Of a stretch of 64,000 bases of DNA, positions 10,107 through 22,708 are shown in pieces. Position 1 is the stretch's first letter, and every line of letters starts with the position of its first letter. The translations under genes and the position numbers were made by a program. Below the pieces are notes generated by a model that ran no database searches, had not been told where the DNA came from, and saw only the letters and a program-made list of their open reading frames with translations. Source of the DNA: Aquatica leii (lineage: Eukaryota; Arthropoda; Insecta; Coleoptera; Lampyridae); the NCBI GenBank assembly GCA_035610365.1, contig CM069432.1:186419027-186483026 (forward strand), in the 5' to 3' direction.

Positions 10107-13014
10107 ACAAATTTTTTAGAAAATTATCTCTCCTAACTTAGTTTCAATTGACATAACTACACCCTACATTTTCAATTAATGCGTAGTTTGTACAAAACTG
10201 TCGTTGTTTATTATTATTATAGAGAATAAATAGCTTTAATTTTAAACAGGATTAAGTAAATATAAGCAACATGTATTTGTTACATTCTTTATTTTGGTGC
10301 ATATTTAATCTTAAACGTATAACAATAAGAACTTTCTTTTGTGCTTGAATCTTTACCTACAAAATGTATAGTTACTTAGTAACCGACTATTTACTAAGCG
10401 ATTTTTACTGCATTAAAGATGATCAACCAAAAAAAAATTGTAATAATTTTAAACACTTACTCACTTTTTATATAGTATTATTTATGCATAATCTTATAAT
10501 TACTTTATTTTTTAATAACAATGAATGCATTTAGTTTAAACTTTTTTCATATAAAATTGCATTATATAAATACATTTTTTTATTTTAGTTTTTTGCTTAC
10601 TACTTTTTAATCACAATTTACTTTTTATGTTTTTTCATCAAATGCTATCCTAGTTTAAAATACATAGTACGTTGTTTACTGTACTAATAACTGTTATACA
10701 GAGTTATAAAAAAAGTTTAAAAACGGAATTTTTGCGGTCATATAACACTCTAAAGTGTAGTCTCTTGTAGAAGCTGTCTTTCACGCTAAAGTTTTTAAGC
10801 AAAACAATTACAGTACTAAAACAATAGCTCAATAACATTTATTTAAAATTTCTAGAGCGTACAATACTTTACATATTTTGTTAATATTTTTTTTAAGTAA
10901 GTGTAAAAATAAATAGTTTTGTAAAAATCGGTATTGTACGAAAAGTTGAAGTTGTTGTAACCGGCGCAAAGTATGGAAAGATTTGCATGCATTACTTCTT
11001 ATTTAAAAACTCTACTGGTTTTAGCTTCAGTCATTTATAAATGCGTTTAATTTATATATTTACTGTTTTTTTATTTTTTTTAAATTAAAGTTTAATTTTG
11101 ATTTAGTTTAGTTTAGTTAAAAAATAATATTAATTTGAATCATAAGAGAAAAGCTTGTTAATGCAATCACCTACACGTAGATGTATTACACTATAAGTGA
11201 GACATTTTCCCTCACAAGACTAAGGTAAAATTCTAACTTTTTTTATATGTTTTGTTAATTTCTATACATTTTCACAATTATCAAAAAAGTTATTTGTGTT
11301 TTATTTTAATATACGTAGATCATAGTATAAAAATTTAAGTTAAACTTATTTGAGAATGTTTTGAGTATAAAACATATCTATTACTAGTGTTTATATCAGA
11401 TTAAAATTTTGTCAATCATTACTAAATAGCTTAAAACATTATTGCAGCAACAATTTCATTTTGTCGTAAAGTTTATATCTATCTATATGTGTTAAGTTCA
11501 CCGAGTGCGCAAAACTAGTTTTGATTAGAACATAGAGCAACTTGAAAAACTAACTTTTATAATTATTTTAAAATTAAATGTAGTTAATAAATATTATGTT
11601 TGTATTTAATAAGTTATCATAAAGTTAGATGCATACAGTGCACCGAAGGTACATAATTTTTACAAAATGTCAAATTTAAACACGCAGACCTTATGCAATT
11701 ACTTGTATAATTTAATTAAATTACGTTTATGTAATTTGTTTTATTAGTGTTATCTACTACAATTAAATAAAATATAAAGACATTTATTAGCTTATTAATT
11801 GGATTTATTGTAAAACACGTATATATTTTAAAAGTAAGTTTTGCTTTAATCCTTATGGTTGTAATAGAATTAGACGTAACCCTTGTATTGGCGTGTATTT
11901 TATAAACCATTATAATTAAATTGATATTATATAACCAATATTTTAAACATATTATAATACTTAGGACAGAGTTTAAACTACATAAAGTGTTTTTGCGTTA
12001 TTATAAAGTAACACAAACAAATATAGGTATATAAATATTTTATAATTATGTTTTGCTTAGTTGTATTTTTTATCTATTATTTATCGGTATATCATTACTA
12101 AGACAAAAATTTTTTATACGCTGCGATGTTGTGTTGCGTTTTTCATTTTAACTGATAGTAAAATATGAGGTATTATAGATTTTAACATAAACTTAAAATT
12201 AAGCGTACGCGCATTTATTGTTATTTGTGACTGAAAATTACGTTATTGTATTACAAATTCGTCATAAATTCTTGTTATTTTAAATTACTAACCAACGTTA
12301 ATAGTATTTAAACAATTTTTGTTAAAATAATAATATTGGTTTTAATCTATCATGTTATTGTTCCAAAATGCATTAGAGCGTTATAAAAAAAATAATGATG
12401 TGATTTTACCAATATAAGAACATAATTACATATCTAATAAATTTATTAAATTTTTTGTAATTAAATATTACCTAAAACACTGACATTGTTTTAAACTTTT
12501 TTATAATTTACAACTGATAACGCACTATAATAAAAACGTTATAAAAGAATGTACTATAAAAAATCAAATTAGCTATTGTTGCTATAATATTAATTTTCAC
12601 ATCTGTCAGATGAACTTTATAGACAATAAGTTTCTACTATTATAATACACGACGATATCTATTTATAGTCCCGATTATGTTAGGAAGCACATACTAGGTA
12701 TGATTTTATTAAAATATAGCTAAGCAGTTAAATTTTATGATATGCAAGATGTTTTACTTTACTATAATTTTTTTATTAGAAAAACAGTTTTTGTTTAAAT
12801 TTTTGATCTTAAAACTATTTTGTTTTCTAGCAAATAAATAATAGTAATAAAGTCGATAGTAGTACCACAACAAACAACCTTAAACAATTTGTGTTTAATA
12901 TCATTAAATAATTAAGAATTTAAGCTTTATTAAAAGATACTGCGTAAACGTAGTATGTGAAACTTTGCAACTAAAGTTACTTAATTACATCATAGTAAAG
13001 CTATTAATAAACAT
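10107..13014. other. AT-rich intergenic DNA, nothing recognised
   Basis: I find only short random ORFs, short homopolymer runs and no conserved motif. One 64-codon minus frame at 11716-11910 has no recognisable domain. Confidence 0.5.
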
Positions 13015-13110
13015 TTAACCCTCAATCAATCAAGATATTTTACAGACACAAACGGTTAAGGTGGGTCCATCGAACCCACTACTACTTTTCTTGATAAATA
13101 TGTTAGTGTT
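13015..13110 (-). repeat. piggyBac-type terminus at a TTAA site
   Basis: TTAA at 13015-13018 is followed by CCCTCAATCAATCAAG, the TTAA/CCC junction expected at a piggyBac end. Inside lies GTGGGTCCATCGAACCCAC, a subterminal inverted repeat of the kind found in many piggyBac-like ends. It lies just past the 3' end of the minus-strand transposase relic below, so it marks that element's downstream boundary. Confidence 0.7.
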
Positions 13111-13204
13111 ATCAAAATAATACGTTGCAAAGTTTTATGCGTTTATTTAATAGTATTTACATTTCAAGTCAGAAATGAAATTACTTACAGTTATCACACG
13201 TTAC

Positions 13205-13812
13205 AATGTTAACAAAATGTTCATTACATACATTTTTTTCACATGACTTGCAATACTGTTTTTGTTCTCTTAGTTTACTTGGGCACAAATGGCAACGTTT
13301 TTTTTTCTAAACATAGTCTTTTATTTGATAGTGATGTATTTTCATCTGATTTAAAATGACTGATGCATTTTAAATACCTCGTTGGATACCGCTGCTAGCC
13401 TGTCTCATGCACATTTGTGGTCGGACTAGATTTTCGGCTAACTCTTGTAAAAGTATACGCCTTCGATGACTTTGATGACTTATTTTTTTTTACAATCAGG
13501 ATATATATTTGTCCAAATTACATAGGAAGCAACTGTACAACAATCTATGGCATTCAAGAAAAGCACAAACGGCCATGGACTGCTTTTTCCTTGTGTCATA
13601 CATTCGTGTACCATTTTGTTTAGTGTATCTAGACCTCCCTTCTTATAATTATAATAACTGATTATTTCTGAAACACTTTTTTCTCTTTCAATAATTGAAG
13701 CATGACGCATGGTAGATAATAATATGACGCTTTTGTTTACTTGTGGCACGTACCAACAACAACAAAAATGTTTAAAAAAAGTAAATTTATACAAAAAAAT
13801 TCTATTAAACAA
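13205..13812 (-). pseudogene. piggyBac transposase, C-terminal third
   Basis: The minus strand reads WYVPQVNKSVILLSTMRHAS, then YNYKKGGLDTLNKMVHE and SPWPFVLFLNAIDCCTVASY, the hallmark run around the last catalytic aspartate of piggyBac (DDE_Tnp_1_7) transposases. The usual GVDxLD box reads GLDTLN, so the second Asp is Asn. After a frame change the C-terminal cysteine-rich targeting domain appears at 13205-13310 (RCHLCPSKLREQ, YCKSCEKNVCNEHF). These enzymes excise precisely at TTAA sites. The N-terminal two thirds are absent upstream (13813-14400), so it is a truncated copy. The matching end lies at 13015. Confidence 0.85.
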
Positions 13813-13889
13813 AAATACAATACTAAATATGAATAAAATAGAAATTTTAAAACAGAAATTAGCAACGGAAATTAATAAAACAAAAATTT

Positions 13890-16110
13890 AAAAAATTTAA
13901 AAAAAAAATCAAATAAAACGTCATTAATTAATTTTTTTTTAATGTGAAACACAAAACAAAATAAAACGTACAAAAAAACAAAATTCTTATAAAACAAAAA
14001 GACAACTTAAATTTTTTTTTGCAAATTATTTAGTTAACACGTAGTAAAAAAAATGATTTTATACATTGTATTTATTGTTCCTATAAGCTATTAATTGATA
14101 CAAACATTTACTTTATTTTAATACATTTTTGTAAATAGTAACATCTAAAAACATTTAAACAATATAACAAATACATTATAATAGTTTAATAGTGCATACT
14201 TTAATTTTTAGTATAGTTTTTTTTTATTTTCTACTAACAAATATTTGTATGTTAAGATGCAAAATATTTTATTTTAAAAGTATTTCTAAAAATGTAAACT
14301 TAAGAAACATTTAACAGATACCTATAAAAAACATTTCATATTCTGTTTTGATTGCAATATTAAAAAAACTTTCACAAAAAGCATTTATTGATACGAAGTT
14401 TACAGTTGTAATCTGCTTAATAAATATAATTAATGATCAAAATTACGCATCGTCTATAATTAAAAGTAATCCATTTACTAATTGTCTTGATCATACATAG
14501 CACAATCGGAAATTTAATTAATTTTCCTAATTTCAAAAGCTTACATAAACTTAGGTTTACTGTAATGTCAAAAACTGTATAAAAATATTTTTAAATTGTT
14601 TATTTAATACAATAAAGTTTTAAACGTAAATAATGTATATTAATTAAGTAACTAATAGAGAATATATACAAGTCTAATAAAATTTATCTGCTCAATTTAA
14701 TCATTATTGTATAATTTATTTTGTTAGTTATATTTTTTTTCTATTTTACTTCTGTAACTAACTAATATGTACTTTTAACAAAATTTAATTATTGTTATTA
14801 TTTACTAAAAAATAAAAAATGTTGAATTCATAAATTTATTCTTGCATATTATTTGTTCTTTTAATTTGACGTTTTAAACTTGATGATTGTTAGGCGTATA
14901 TAAAAAACCCGAAATCTGTAAATTTTAATTGAATTTATAATAAATTGAAATGCTCGTGTTTAAGTAAAAATTTAAAATTTAATTCGTTTTTTTATGTAAA
15001 TTTAATTTTTTGTTTTATTGTATAATAAAACCGTATTTTAGTAAAACAATGAATTTGTCTTAAACGTAATTGTATGATTTAATTTACAATACCTTTCAAA
15101 CATAAGTTGAAATAAATTATTAAATTACTAATTCAATATTTAACTACCCATTGAAATTGTTAATAAATTTTCTTAAAATAACAAAATTACTGATTCAAAC
15201 CAATTTTATTTTTAATAATAAACTAAAAAATGTTCACATTTGTTAAGTATTCTAACGTAAATAAAAAGATTTTTGATTTCATATTATTCTTAGTATTATT
15301 TAAAATAAAGAAAAATCGCAGTATATAAGTAATTTTTTTTATTAAACTTCTTTAGAAATTGTTATTTACAAGTAGATAAATTACATTAGATTTTTTTACA
15401 CAACATAGACAAATATTTAAGAAATTAATTTTGAAGGGAAAGAAAGCCACGTTTTAAATAAAATTATTTGAAGGCGTTAATATAAAACAAGAAACCGCTT
15501 TTACAAACCTGGTTTAAACTTTGACTTAATTTTAAAATGTTTGTTGTATTATGGTTATCACAGAACTTACTATTGATAATATGACAGCATTTTGAAATTA
15601 AACGGGGTTTAATTAAGCTGAAATTTTATTTTATATTTCAAAGTTTAAGCGCTGATTTTAAATTTTTTTAATAAATATCTTCATAAATTTAACTTTTTAC
15701 AATTGTCAAAATTTTGTTATGATTTAAATGCAATAAAATAGAACCGAATAATATTTTTTGAATTTTTTATCAAAAAAGAAATAAATACATTTATTTAAAG
15801 TATTTAAAAATATGCTGCATCATAACCATACTAATTAATTTAGTTTCTATAATTTGATTTTTGATTCTAATTCTATTCGTTATATTTATAAAGTAACTTA
15901 AATTAACTATACTACATAAATAAGTAAATGAATAATATTCAAGAAAATATATGCAGTTACTAGTAAATTTAAAAAAAATAACAATTTTTAACAATTTAGT
16001 AAAATTTAAAAAAAGATTTGTAGTTATTAGGTTTGAGTTTAATAAATAGTAGCTTAAAACTTAAAATGATAACCATTAACGGTTATTATTTTAAAGTCTA
16101 ATTTGTGTAA
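13890..16110. other. Very AT-rich DNA, nothing recognised
   Basis: This is mostly A/T homopolymer-rich sequence without domains, fold-back elements or conserved ORFs. Confidence 0.5.
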
Positions 16111-16117
16111 AAAGTTA

Positions 16118-16367
16118 CTGTTACTATTAGCTTTGTTTATATACATTATAGTTAGACAATGAGATAGCTTTATTTAGAAACAGATTTTTTATTCATGTTA
16201 GATGGCGATAGCAAAAATAAGGTAATAATTAAATGCAAAGCCTCAAACCGTTTTTGGTTGTTAAAAGATTGCAAATGATGGCGGCACAAGTAAACTACAC
16301 ACGCTATTAGTTTTGACATACGTGCAAAGCAATGTTTTACCAGTTAACTTGCTTTGATTCTTAAAAC
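16118..16367 (-). repeat. Dispersed repeat family 1, copy 1 (inverted relative to 23.8 kb)
   Basis: The reverse complement aligns over about 235 bp with 23792-24025. Shared blocks are AATCAAAGCAAGTTAAC, ACTAATAGCGTGTGT, CAAAAACGGTTT, GCTTTGCATTTA, ATTACCTT and CTAACTATAATGTATATA. A third, internally deleted copy lies at 18090-18180. It is non-coding and of unknown class, probably a non-autonomous DNA element. Confidence 0.7.
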
Positions 16368-16686
16368 TCTGAGTTTGCAAAAATAATTCGTATAGTTTAA
16401 TTCCTGTTTATAAACAAAATATATAATGAATCAAATCCTGCAAACGTTTCTATAAAATTATAATCAGTTGAGTGGTTTGTTTCATTTACTTTTCAAGCCG
16501 GAAACTAACAAAGATTTAATTTTTTTTTAATTTTTATACTACTCAAAAGGCACATAAAATATAAATATACAATTTTATTAACGCTTTAGATGTATCTTTA
16601 ACAATAAATACAGGGCAATGCTTTAAAGATTCGGACTTCAGAACCAAATTATTAATATACATTTTGGTATAAATTACCTATTATTA

Positions 16687-17148
16687 CAGCGCTCGCTGCT
16701 TATCGGAATCACGGATAATGTTTTTAATTGCGTAATGTTATCACTTTACTAAAGTAACTATCCGGACGCATGCTACTACATAGAAAAAACGCCGCTTATA
16801 GTAGTCATAATTTCGGTTTATGTTATCAATTTATTCTCAGGTTTGTTACTATACATGATCAATAATTTATTTTGTATGCATTTTTTAGCTGAATTTTCAC
16901 TATACGTTTGTTTAGAGTTAAAAAAAATTATCTTTGTACTCTAAAAATAGTTGTTTTGCATGTTTATCTTATTTTTGCAGTGTTATTCATTTAAATAATT
17001 TGACTGATTTACGAAACGTTACATTATTTCAACATCTGTAAATATGTTATCTTTGAGAATGAACTTGGAAAGCACGTGTCTTCTTAGAATAACAAATTAA
17101 ATTAACTCCATCTTATGTGATAAGGTGATTTTGTATTTATTTTTAGTG
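16687..17148 (+). repeat. Dispersed repeat family 2, copy 1
   Basis: Collinear with 61911-62308. Shared blocks are GGAATCACGGATAATGTT, GTAATGTTATCACTTTA, AAAATAGTTGTTTT, TTTTTGCAGTGTTATT, CATCTGTAAATATGT, TTCTTAGAATAAC and TTTGTATTTATTTTTAGTG. It is non-coding. The second copy sits inside a gypsy relic, which argues that this is a mobile sequence. Confidence 0.7.
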
Positions 17149-17374
17149 TCAGCAAATTTCTGAAAAGAATTGTGTAGTTCTTAGAACAGTGAATGAAGCA
17201 TCATAACGTTCTTTTTGGTTTCTTTATTGGCTCAAAATGCTGCTTTTTTTCAACGTTTTGTAATTTTTTTTTGCTTATATTGACGCTTTGATTTCACCTT
17301 CGAAATTAACAACCTGTGAATCGCATACACGCTGTATGTATTTACTGCTTTCTAACAAATAAACATTTTCTTAA

Positions 17375-17455
17375 TTTTGGATACTGTTATCATTCGGTTG
17401 TTGTTATCAAAAACCTCAAAGTCCCAACGTGATTCGATTAAGCGGCGTGCACTGC
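17375..17455 (+). repeat. Repeat shared with the 3' end of the pogo relic
   Basis: TTTTGGATACTGTTAT...GATTCGATTAAGCGGCGTG matches 21076-21155, immediately after the PHD-like finger of the pogo transposase, at roughly 75-80 percent by eye. Either a second pogo fragment lies here or a separate repeat was captured beside both. Confidence 0.55.
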
Positions 17456-17534
17456 GTAGTTAAAAACGCAGTCATTTGCCCAGAAATCATACCAGCATTG
17501 TTTACAATATGCTAGAACCTAAATGTATTTTTAT

Positions 17535-17582
17535 TATGTCAATAAAACAAAAACATGTAAAATAATTCTGTTTATTGACATA
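17535..17582. repeat. Small hairpin
   Basis: The arms TATGTCAATAAA and TTTATTGACATA are perfect 12-bp inverted repeats around a 24-base loop. There is no T-run or gene beside it. It may be the end of a small element or chance in AT-rich DNA. Confidence 0.4.
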
Positions 17583-18089
17583 AAAAGACCATCCTTAGCT
17601 AAACATGCCTGCCCACTCAAATTCATAAACCTTTTTAGTCATTTCGTTATTAATTTATCTTTTATAATTTGTTATCAGCATGTGTATTCATTGACTAGTT
17701 AACTTTAATCTAATTTATACCAAATTTGAATAGAAGTTTTGTAAATTTGGTAGTTTATTTTATTGTTTTGATCGCTAGAATGCTATAAAAAATATATACA
17801 AATTAGAAACTGTACGTTCAATTATAAAATTGTCATCTATTAGGGGAACGATTATGTTTCTCAGAATACCAGTTGTTTACGTAGACTGAATTTGATAACA
17901 TAAGTGTTATCGTGTATAGATATAATTTTCTTTTAAGGTTATTTTACATGTAATAAAAAGAACGTATGTCTTTTCCAAATCTCTGAAACTGTATCTTTAT
18001 AGATTATGGTAAGAGAATATACTGATCTGCAACTTAGAAATCTGTAATATTAATAAAAACAGCGCCAAATTTGCCAATTTTGCGTTGTA

Positions 18090-18180
18090 TCCAAAACTAC
18101 TAGCGTGTTGCCTTCACATTGTTTCCAATTTTAGCGCAGTCATTGTCTAACTATAATGTGTATAAACAAGGCTATTAGTA
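18090..18180 (+). repeat. Dispersed repeat family 1, deleted copy
   Basis: CAAAACTACTAGCGTGT and TCATTGTCTAACTATAATGTGTATA occur in the same order as in the copies at 16118-16367 (reverse complement) and 23792-24025, with the middle missing. Confidence 0.55.
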
Positions 18181-18873
18181 TATTTTAGACCGCAATTTTT
18201 TCTAAAAAACATATACACATGGTAATTTGATTTAATTTGGTTTTTGTGCTGCCCTTATTGCAAACATCAACATTCGTTGGTTAGTGTAGTTATGTAATGC
18301 AAAAAAAAACACCAGCAAAATGACGAACAAATAAAATAAATAAAACCTTGTTTTTTAAAACAATTATTATTTAATTAGAAGTATGTGCCTGATAAAAAAT
18401 ATATTTAAAAGTTTTTGATATTATCTTAAAATTAAAAAAAATTGCGCTAATGCTTTATAAATTCAATTATCTAAGTATTATATATTTTAAAGTTGGTACT
18501 AGGTAAAACATTTAAATTTAGAACAAATTCAGTTAGTTAAAAATGTAGGATTAACATTGCATTTGTGATGTTTTCAATGTAGTTTTTGTAATAAAATGTC
18601 GAATATTGTCTAAGACCGGTAGAACCTTTAGTGTTGTTAAGTTGTTATTTATTTCTGTGCCATCTAAGGATTTTTACATTTTGTTCAAACTAGTTGGCTT
18701 TTCAAGCGTTGTCACGATGTTGACGATTTCATTGATGGCTACTCCAACGACTATTTAATTATATAAAGACATGTTAGTAAAACAAAGAACTTAAAATGCG
18801 AGAGAGATAGGTTTTACTACCTGTTTAAAAGGACAACTACGTTCAAACTTTAAACTGACATCTACTTGACATT

Positions 18874-21155
18874 TAGGGGAAGGTGGCGCAAGATGACAAA
18901 CGGGGTAAGATAACGAATAGCTTTTAAAAAAACACTATAAACTATTTAAATTTTTTTCATGCTACTAACTTCTAGTGGTTATTAGGTGAATTAATTTTAT
19001 GCGGTCACATTCTGGTGGAGTTTATAGTTTTCTCGTTCAAAGCACATGCTTGTAATCTCATGTTTGGTTGTAAAATTGTATATTTGTGTTTAGCGTTTTA
19101 TTCGAAAAGTACAAGTAAGAAAAATTTTATTTTTGCTGTAGGTTCTACCCTAACCTGTATAACAATGGTGTTCTATTTAAATTGAATAAATCTTAAGACG
19201 CTTTTTATATAAATAAGATGACGGGGGTAAAATGACGATCGCTATCTTACCCCGTAATTTTATCTCAGTAACCAAATGTATTATTTTTTATTAATAAGTT
19301 TTTAATATATGTAGGTAGGAAGCTATAAAAGGAAGGCCAATCGCGGAAATTGGTTTCAAGACGCAATGATAGCTGCTATGCACGACGTTGAAAAGAGAGC
19401 CTTATCCTGTAATAAAGCTGTAGCAAACTATGAAATACCTGAAGCAACACTTCAAAAAGTCAAAAGAGAACAAAAATTTACCTGAACACTCAGGAAGATA
19501 TCACAAAACCTTTAATGCCCAACAAACTACTGAGTTTGTAACTTATGTAAAAGAATTTAGCAACCGGGCTCTAGGCCTTACCAGAATTCAATTTAAAAAA
19601 TAAGCTTACGAATACGCCGAAAAAAACAATATCGAACATAGATTCAACCACAAAAAGAAGTCTGCTGGCGAAAACTGGTTCCTGGAATATACGAAAGCCA
19701 ATCGGCTCAGTCTCCAAAAAGCAGAAGCCACGTCTATCGGTCGATTGATGGGATTCAACAGAGTTGCCGTTAGCCAATTTTTCAATCTATTAAGAGATGT
19801 CCGGACGAAATATAATTTTTCTGCAGATCAAATATTCAACGCAGATGAATTAGGCGTCGCCACTGTCCCAACAAAACTACCCAAAATTTTAACACCCAAT
19901 TGTCATCGTAGAGTTATTAAAATAGTTTCATCAGAAAGGGGCAAAAACACTACTGTTGTATACGCTATAACTGCAGTGGGTGTCTATATTCCACCTTTCT
20001 TTATTTTTGGTCGAAAGAGAATGAATTCAGGGTTTCTGAATGGTACTCCTCCATGTACAATCGACATTTTGTACACCATGTCAAGCCTTTTGCAGAACGT
20101 CCAATGTTACTCATCGTGTACAACCACAGTTCTCATATCTCGTTTGATGCCATTTACTTTTGTAGATCTAACAACATAGTAATGATAGGATTTTCTCCTC
20201 ACACAACACACAGGCTTCAACCGCTTGACGTCGTTTTTTTTGGTCCATTTAAAACTTGTTATAGTCAAGCATGTGATTCAATGATGGTTAATCAACCAAA
20301 TACTCCGATAACTGACCGTAATTTTGGACCAATGTTTGGGGAAGCATATAGGTAAGCAGCAACAGTCAATAACGCAATCAAAGGATTTCGTGCCTGTGGA
20401 ATTGAACCCTGTAACCTCCATATTTTCGAGAACAGCGATTTTGCCCCAGCGATTACAAGCGAAAAACACTATGAGCCAAGCATGGATGTTTCTGACCATA
20501 CTAATAATAGGATTGATGTGATTGGTAGCGAGATTACTAATAAAAACCCAGAAAATTTAGACTTTTCATTAGATGATAACATATCGTTGACGCAAATAAG
20601 AACATTTAGTTTGGTTACACCTACGAAACATGATGGAGAATTTCAGAGCTTCAACCTATAACATGCAATTTATTTTACTCCGCAAATGAACCAGGTCCTA
20701 GCTGCTTCAAATCACAGTCTAAAAGTTACAACTCGTTTTGAGAAATCAAACCATTACCAACTATTAATCGTTCTATTCAAAACAAGCGTAAAAAGCTTTC
20801 GGCAAGCGTAATTTGTGACACACCCATGAAAAAACAGTTAGAAGAAAAAGATAGGTTAGCAAAAGAAAAAGAGGAAAAGAAAAAAATAAGAAATCAGGAC
20901 CTAACAAAAAGACTGATCAGGTATCCATGTCGTCATCTTGTTTTTGTGTAATCTGCCACGAACTTTACGTAGAACCACCAGTGGAAGATTGGATAAAGTG
21001 TTGCAAATGTCAAGAGTGGTGTCACGAAGACTACTCCAGTTTTGATTTAAAAAAGTTTCGTTTTTATTTTCTAAGTTTTGGATATTGTTATATATTGGTT
21101 ATTCTTACCAAAAACCCAAAATCCTAACTTGATTCTATTAAGTGGCGTGGATTGT
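18874..21155 (+). mobile_element. pogo-like DNA transposon relic
   Basis: The left end is at a TA: TAGGGGAAGGTGGCGCAAGA at 18874. A GGGGTAAGATAAC motif is at 18902. Two more copies face each other at 19223-19253 (GGGGTAAAATGACGATCG / CGATCGCTATCTTACCCC), probably subterminal transposase-binding repeats. The transposase relic follows at 19320-21127. I do not find the matching right terminal repeat, so the 3' end is lost or replaced by the repeat also seen at 17375. Confidence 0.65.
19320..21127 (+). pseudogene. pogo-type transposase with C-terminal PHD-like finger, broken
   Basis: The N-terminal helix-turn-helix reads NWFQDAMIAAMHDVEKRALS and SCNKAVANYEIPEATLQKV. The DDE_1 domain follows from about 19745: MGFNRVAVSQFFNLL, then IFNADELGVATVP with the first catalytic Asp. 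Next comes IPPFFIFGRKRM, then after a frameshift LLIVYNHSSH, where the second catalytic Asp (normally LDGHSSH) is Tyr. Then PHTTHRLQPLDVVFFGPFK. A Lys-rich linker (20720-20900) leads to a cysteine-rich finger at 20927-21030 (CFCVICHELY, WIKCCKCQEWCHE), the PHD-like tail found on some insect pogo transposases. At least five stops or shifts are present, and the catalytic Asp is lost. Host recruitment is unlikely. Confidence 0.85.
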
Positions 21156-22336
21156 ATTGTGATCAAGATGTAATAAAATTATGAATTTAATTGATAATTG
21201 ATTAGTTACATGTTACATGTGCACCAAATAATTTTAGTGTGTTCAATTGCATTTGTATAGCAGTTATTTATATCTGAAATTTGATAGAATTAATAATAGT
21301 ATATTAAAGGTCTAGTTTCATAAGGGTACATTTTAGCGCATGAGACCAAAGTTTAAAAATAATAAATTGGCAAAATTTTAAATTTGACATGTTGGATAGT
21401 TGGATTGTTGTATTTTAAATGTCAAATATCAGTATTGCCAATCTAACAAAACCACAGTTCGGGTGCTATAAAGTGTTACTTTAGACAACTCAAACGCGTT
21501 CTTTAAAGTACTTGTTAGAGTACCAAAATAGAAAAAAAAACATTTGTGAATTTAACGTATCAGAGAAGAAGAAGTTTATATTTTTTTTATTTGGTCACAC
21601 TTTGAAGATTGGACACGCTGAATTTAGCCTGGATAATTATTAGATATCTGTCTAAAAGAATATCCACAAATCTAAAAAAAATAATGTTTTTCATACTAAT
21701 GTGAACTAACGTCTTGCACACTAATTGACACAAAAAAAATAACAAATTTGAGGGAAAAAATAAGGGTGTTTTTTTAATTAATTTTTGTAGTTCCGTTAAA
21801 AATTAAAATAAATGCATGAAAATGTTTCGCGCTTTAAAAAAAACTCAAAACTTATGATTTAAATAATAGAACTAAAATAAAAACAATTGCGTCTTTAAGA
21901 CACCGAAGAGATTTTTGCAAATTACTCTGTATTTAATTAAGTTTTGAATGTATTTTTGTGCTAAAACGTCTAGAGTATAACAACGTTATAACAAAATTTT
22001 ATTTGCCGTTTTTAATTTAATAGCTATTAAGATGGTGTTGTATAACTACTCTAAATGAGTGAGAAGATCCCAGTTTAAATCCGAGCGACCGTAGGGAGTC
22101 AGGTTTTAATGAACCGAGTCCTTTGAATTATAAAACACCTAGTCATCTTCAATATTTTTTCTAACGCTGAAGCTTATTTTATCAGAAATCGTTTTTTATT
22201 AATATTTTCTCAAGAGATTAGGCTGCCGTGGGTAGTAACCGTGTTAATAGAATCAACAAATTTTGAAAAAAAAATTGTTAAAACGCGGAACGCGTTTCTA
22301 CCGAAATAACAGAAAAAGCCCCATGAATTTCAGACT
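21156..22336. other. AT-rich DNA, nothing firmly recognised
   Basis: There is no supportable gene. A slightly less AT-rich patch at 22025-22140 has a weak tRNA-like B-box (AGTTTAAATCC) but no convincing cloverleaf or poly(A). Confidence 0.4.
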
Positions 22337-22708
22337 AAATTATTACCTGCTAAATCCAAAGACGCATATGAGAAGGTGTACGGGGCTTGGTATTAATGAA
22401 GTGACGAAAGATGTTATTTTGACTTTTCTTGATGCAAGGGTAAGTACAACTAATAATACCCATTGTTTAATGAAATATTGTTGTTTTTAAATTAAATTAA
22501 TGTATTTTACAGACCCAAAAATGGTGTCCGGCATTATTCTAGTCAGCGTATTCAAGAGAACATCGACATTGGAAAGTTTGGTGAGTAGTTCCGTTCTTAA
22601 GAATACTGAACGCTGGTTATCGTGCGAAGAAATCCAACGTGTTTTCTAGACAAGAAATTTAAAGATTTTTAGAGGCTGCAGATAACGAAAAATATCTCTT
22701 TATAAAGG
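22337..22708 (+). pseudogene. Crypton-type tyrosine recombinase relic B, with introns
   Basis: The reading starts LLPAKSKDAYEKVYGAWY (22340-22395), the Crypton N-terminal KSRxxYEKxY block, then shifts frame into EVTKDVILTFLDAR. A candidate intron runs 22440-22512 (GTAAGT...TTTTACAG). The next exon gives KWCPALF and, in another frame, YSSQRIQENIDIGKF, and ends at a GTGAGT donor (22581). Further on, SRQEI (stop) RFLEAADNEKYLFIK ends at a GTAATT donor at about 22708. This is the position after the xxLxxK block where relic D also has an intron. The catalytic arginine, histidine and tyrosine region is not seen downstream. Function if intact: DNA strand exchange by a tyrosine recombinase. Confidence 0.65.

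Noticed and set aside
22025-22140. Possible tRNA-derived SINE (B-box-like AGTTTAAATCC)
   Set aside because: No proper A box, no foldable cloverleaf, no tail or target duplication seen.
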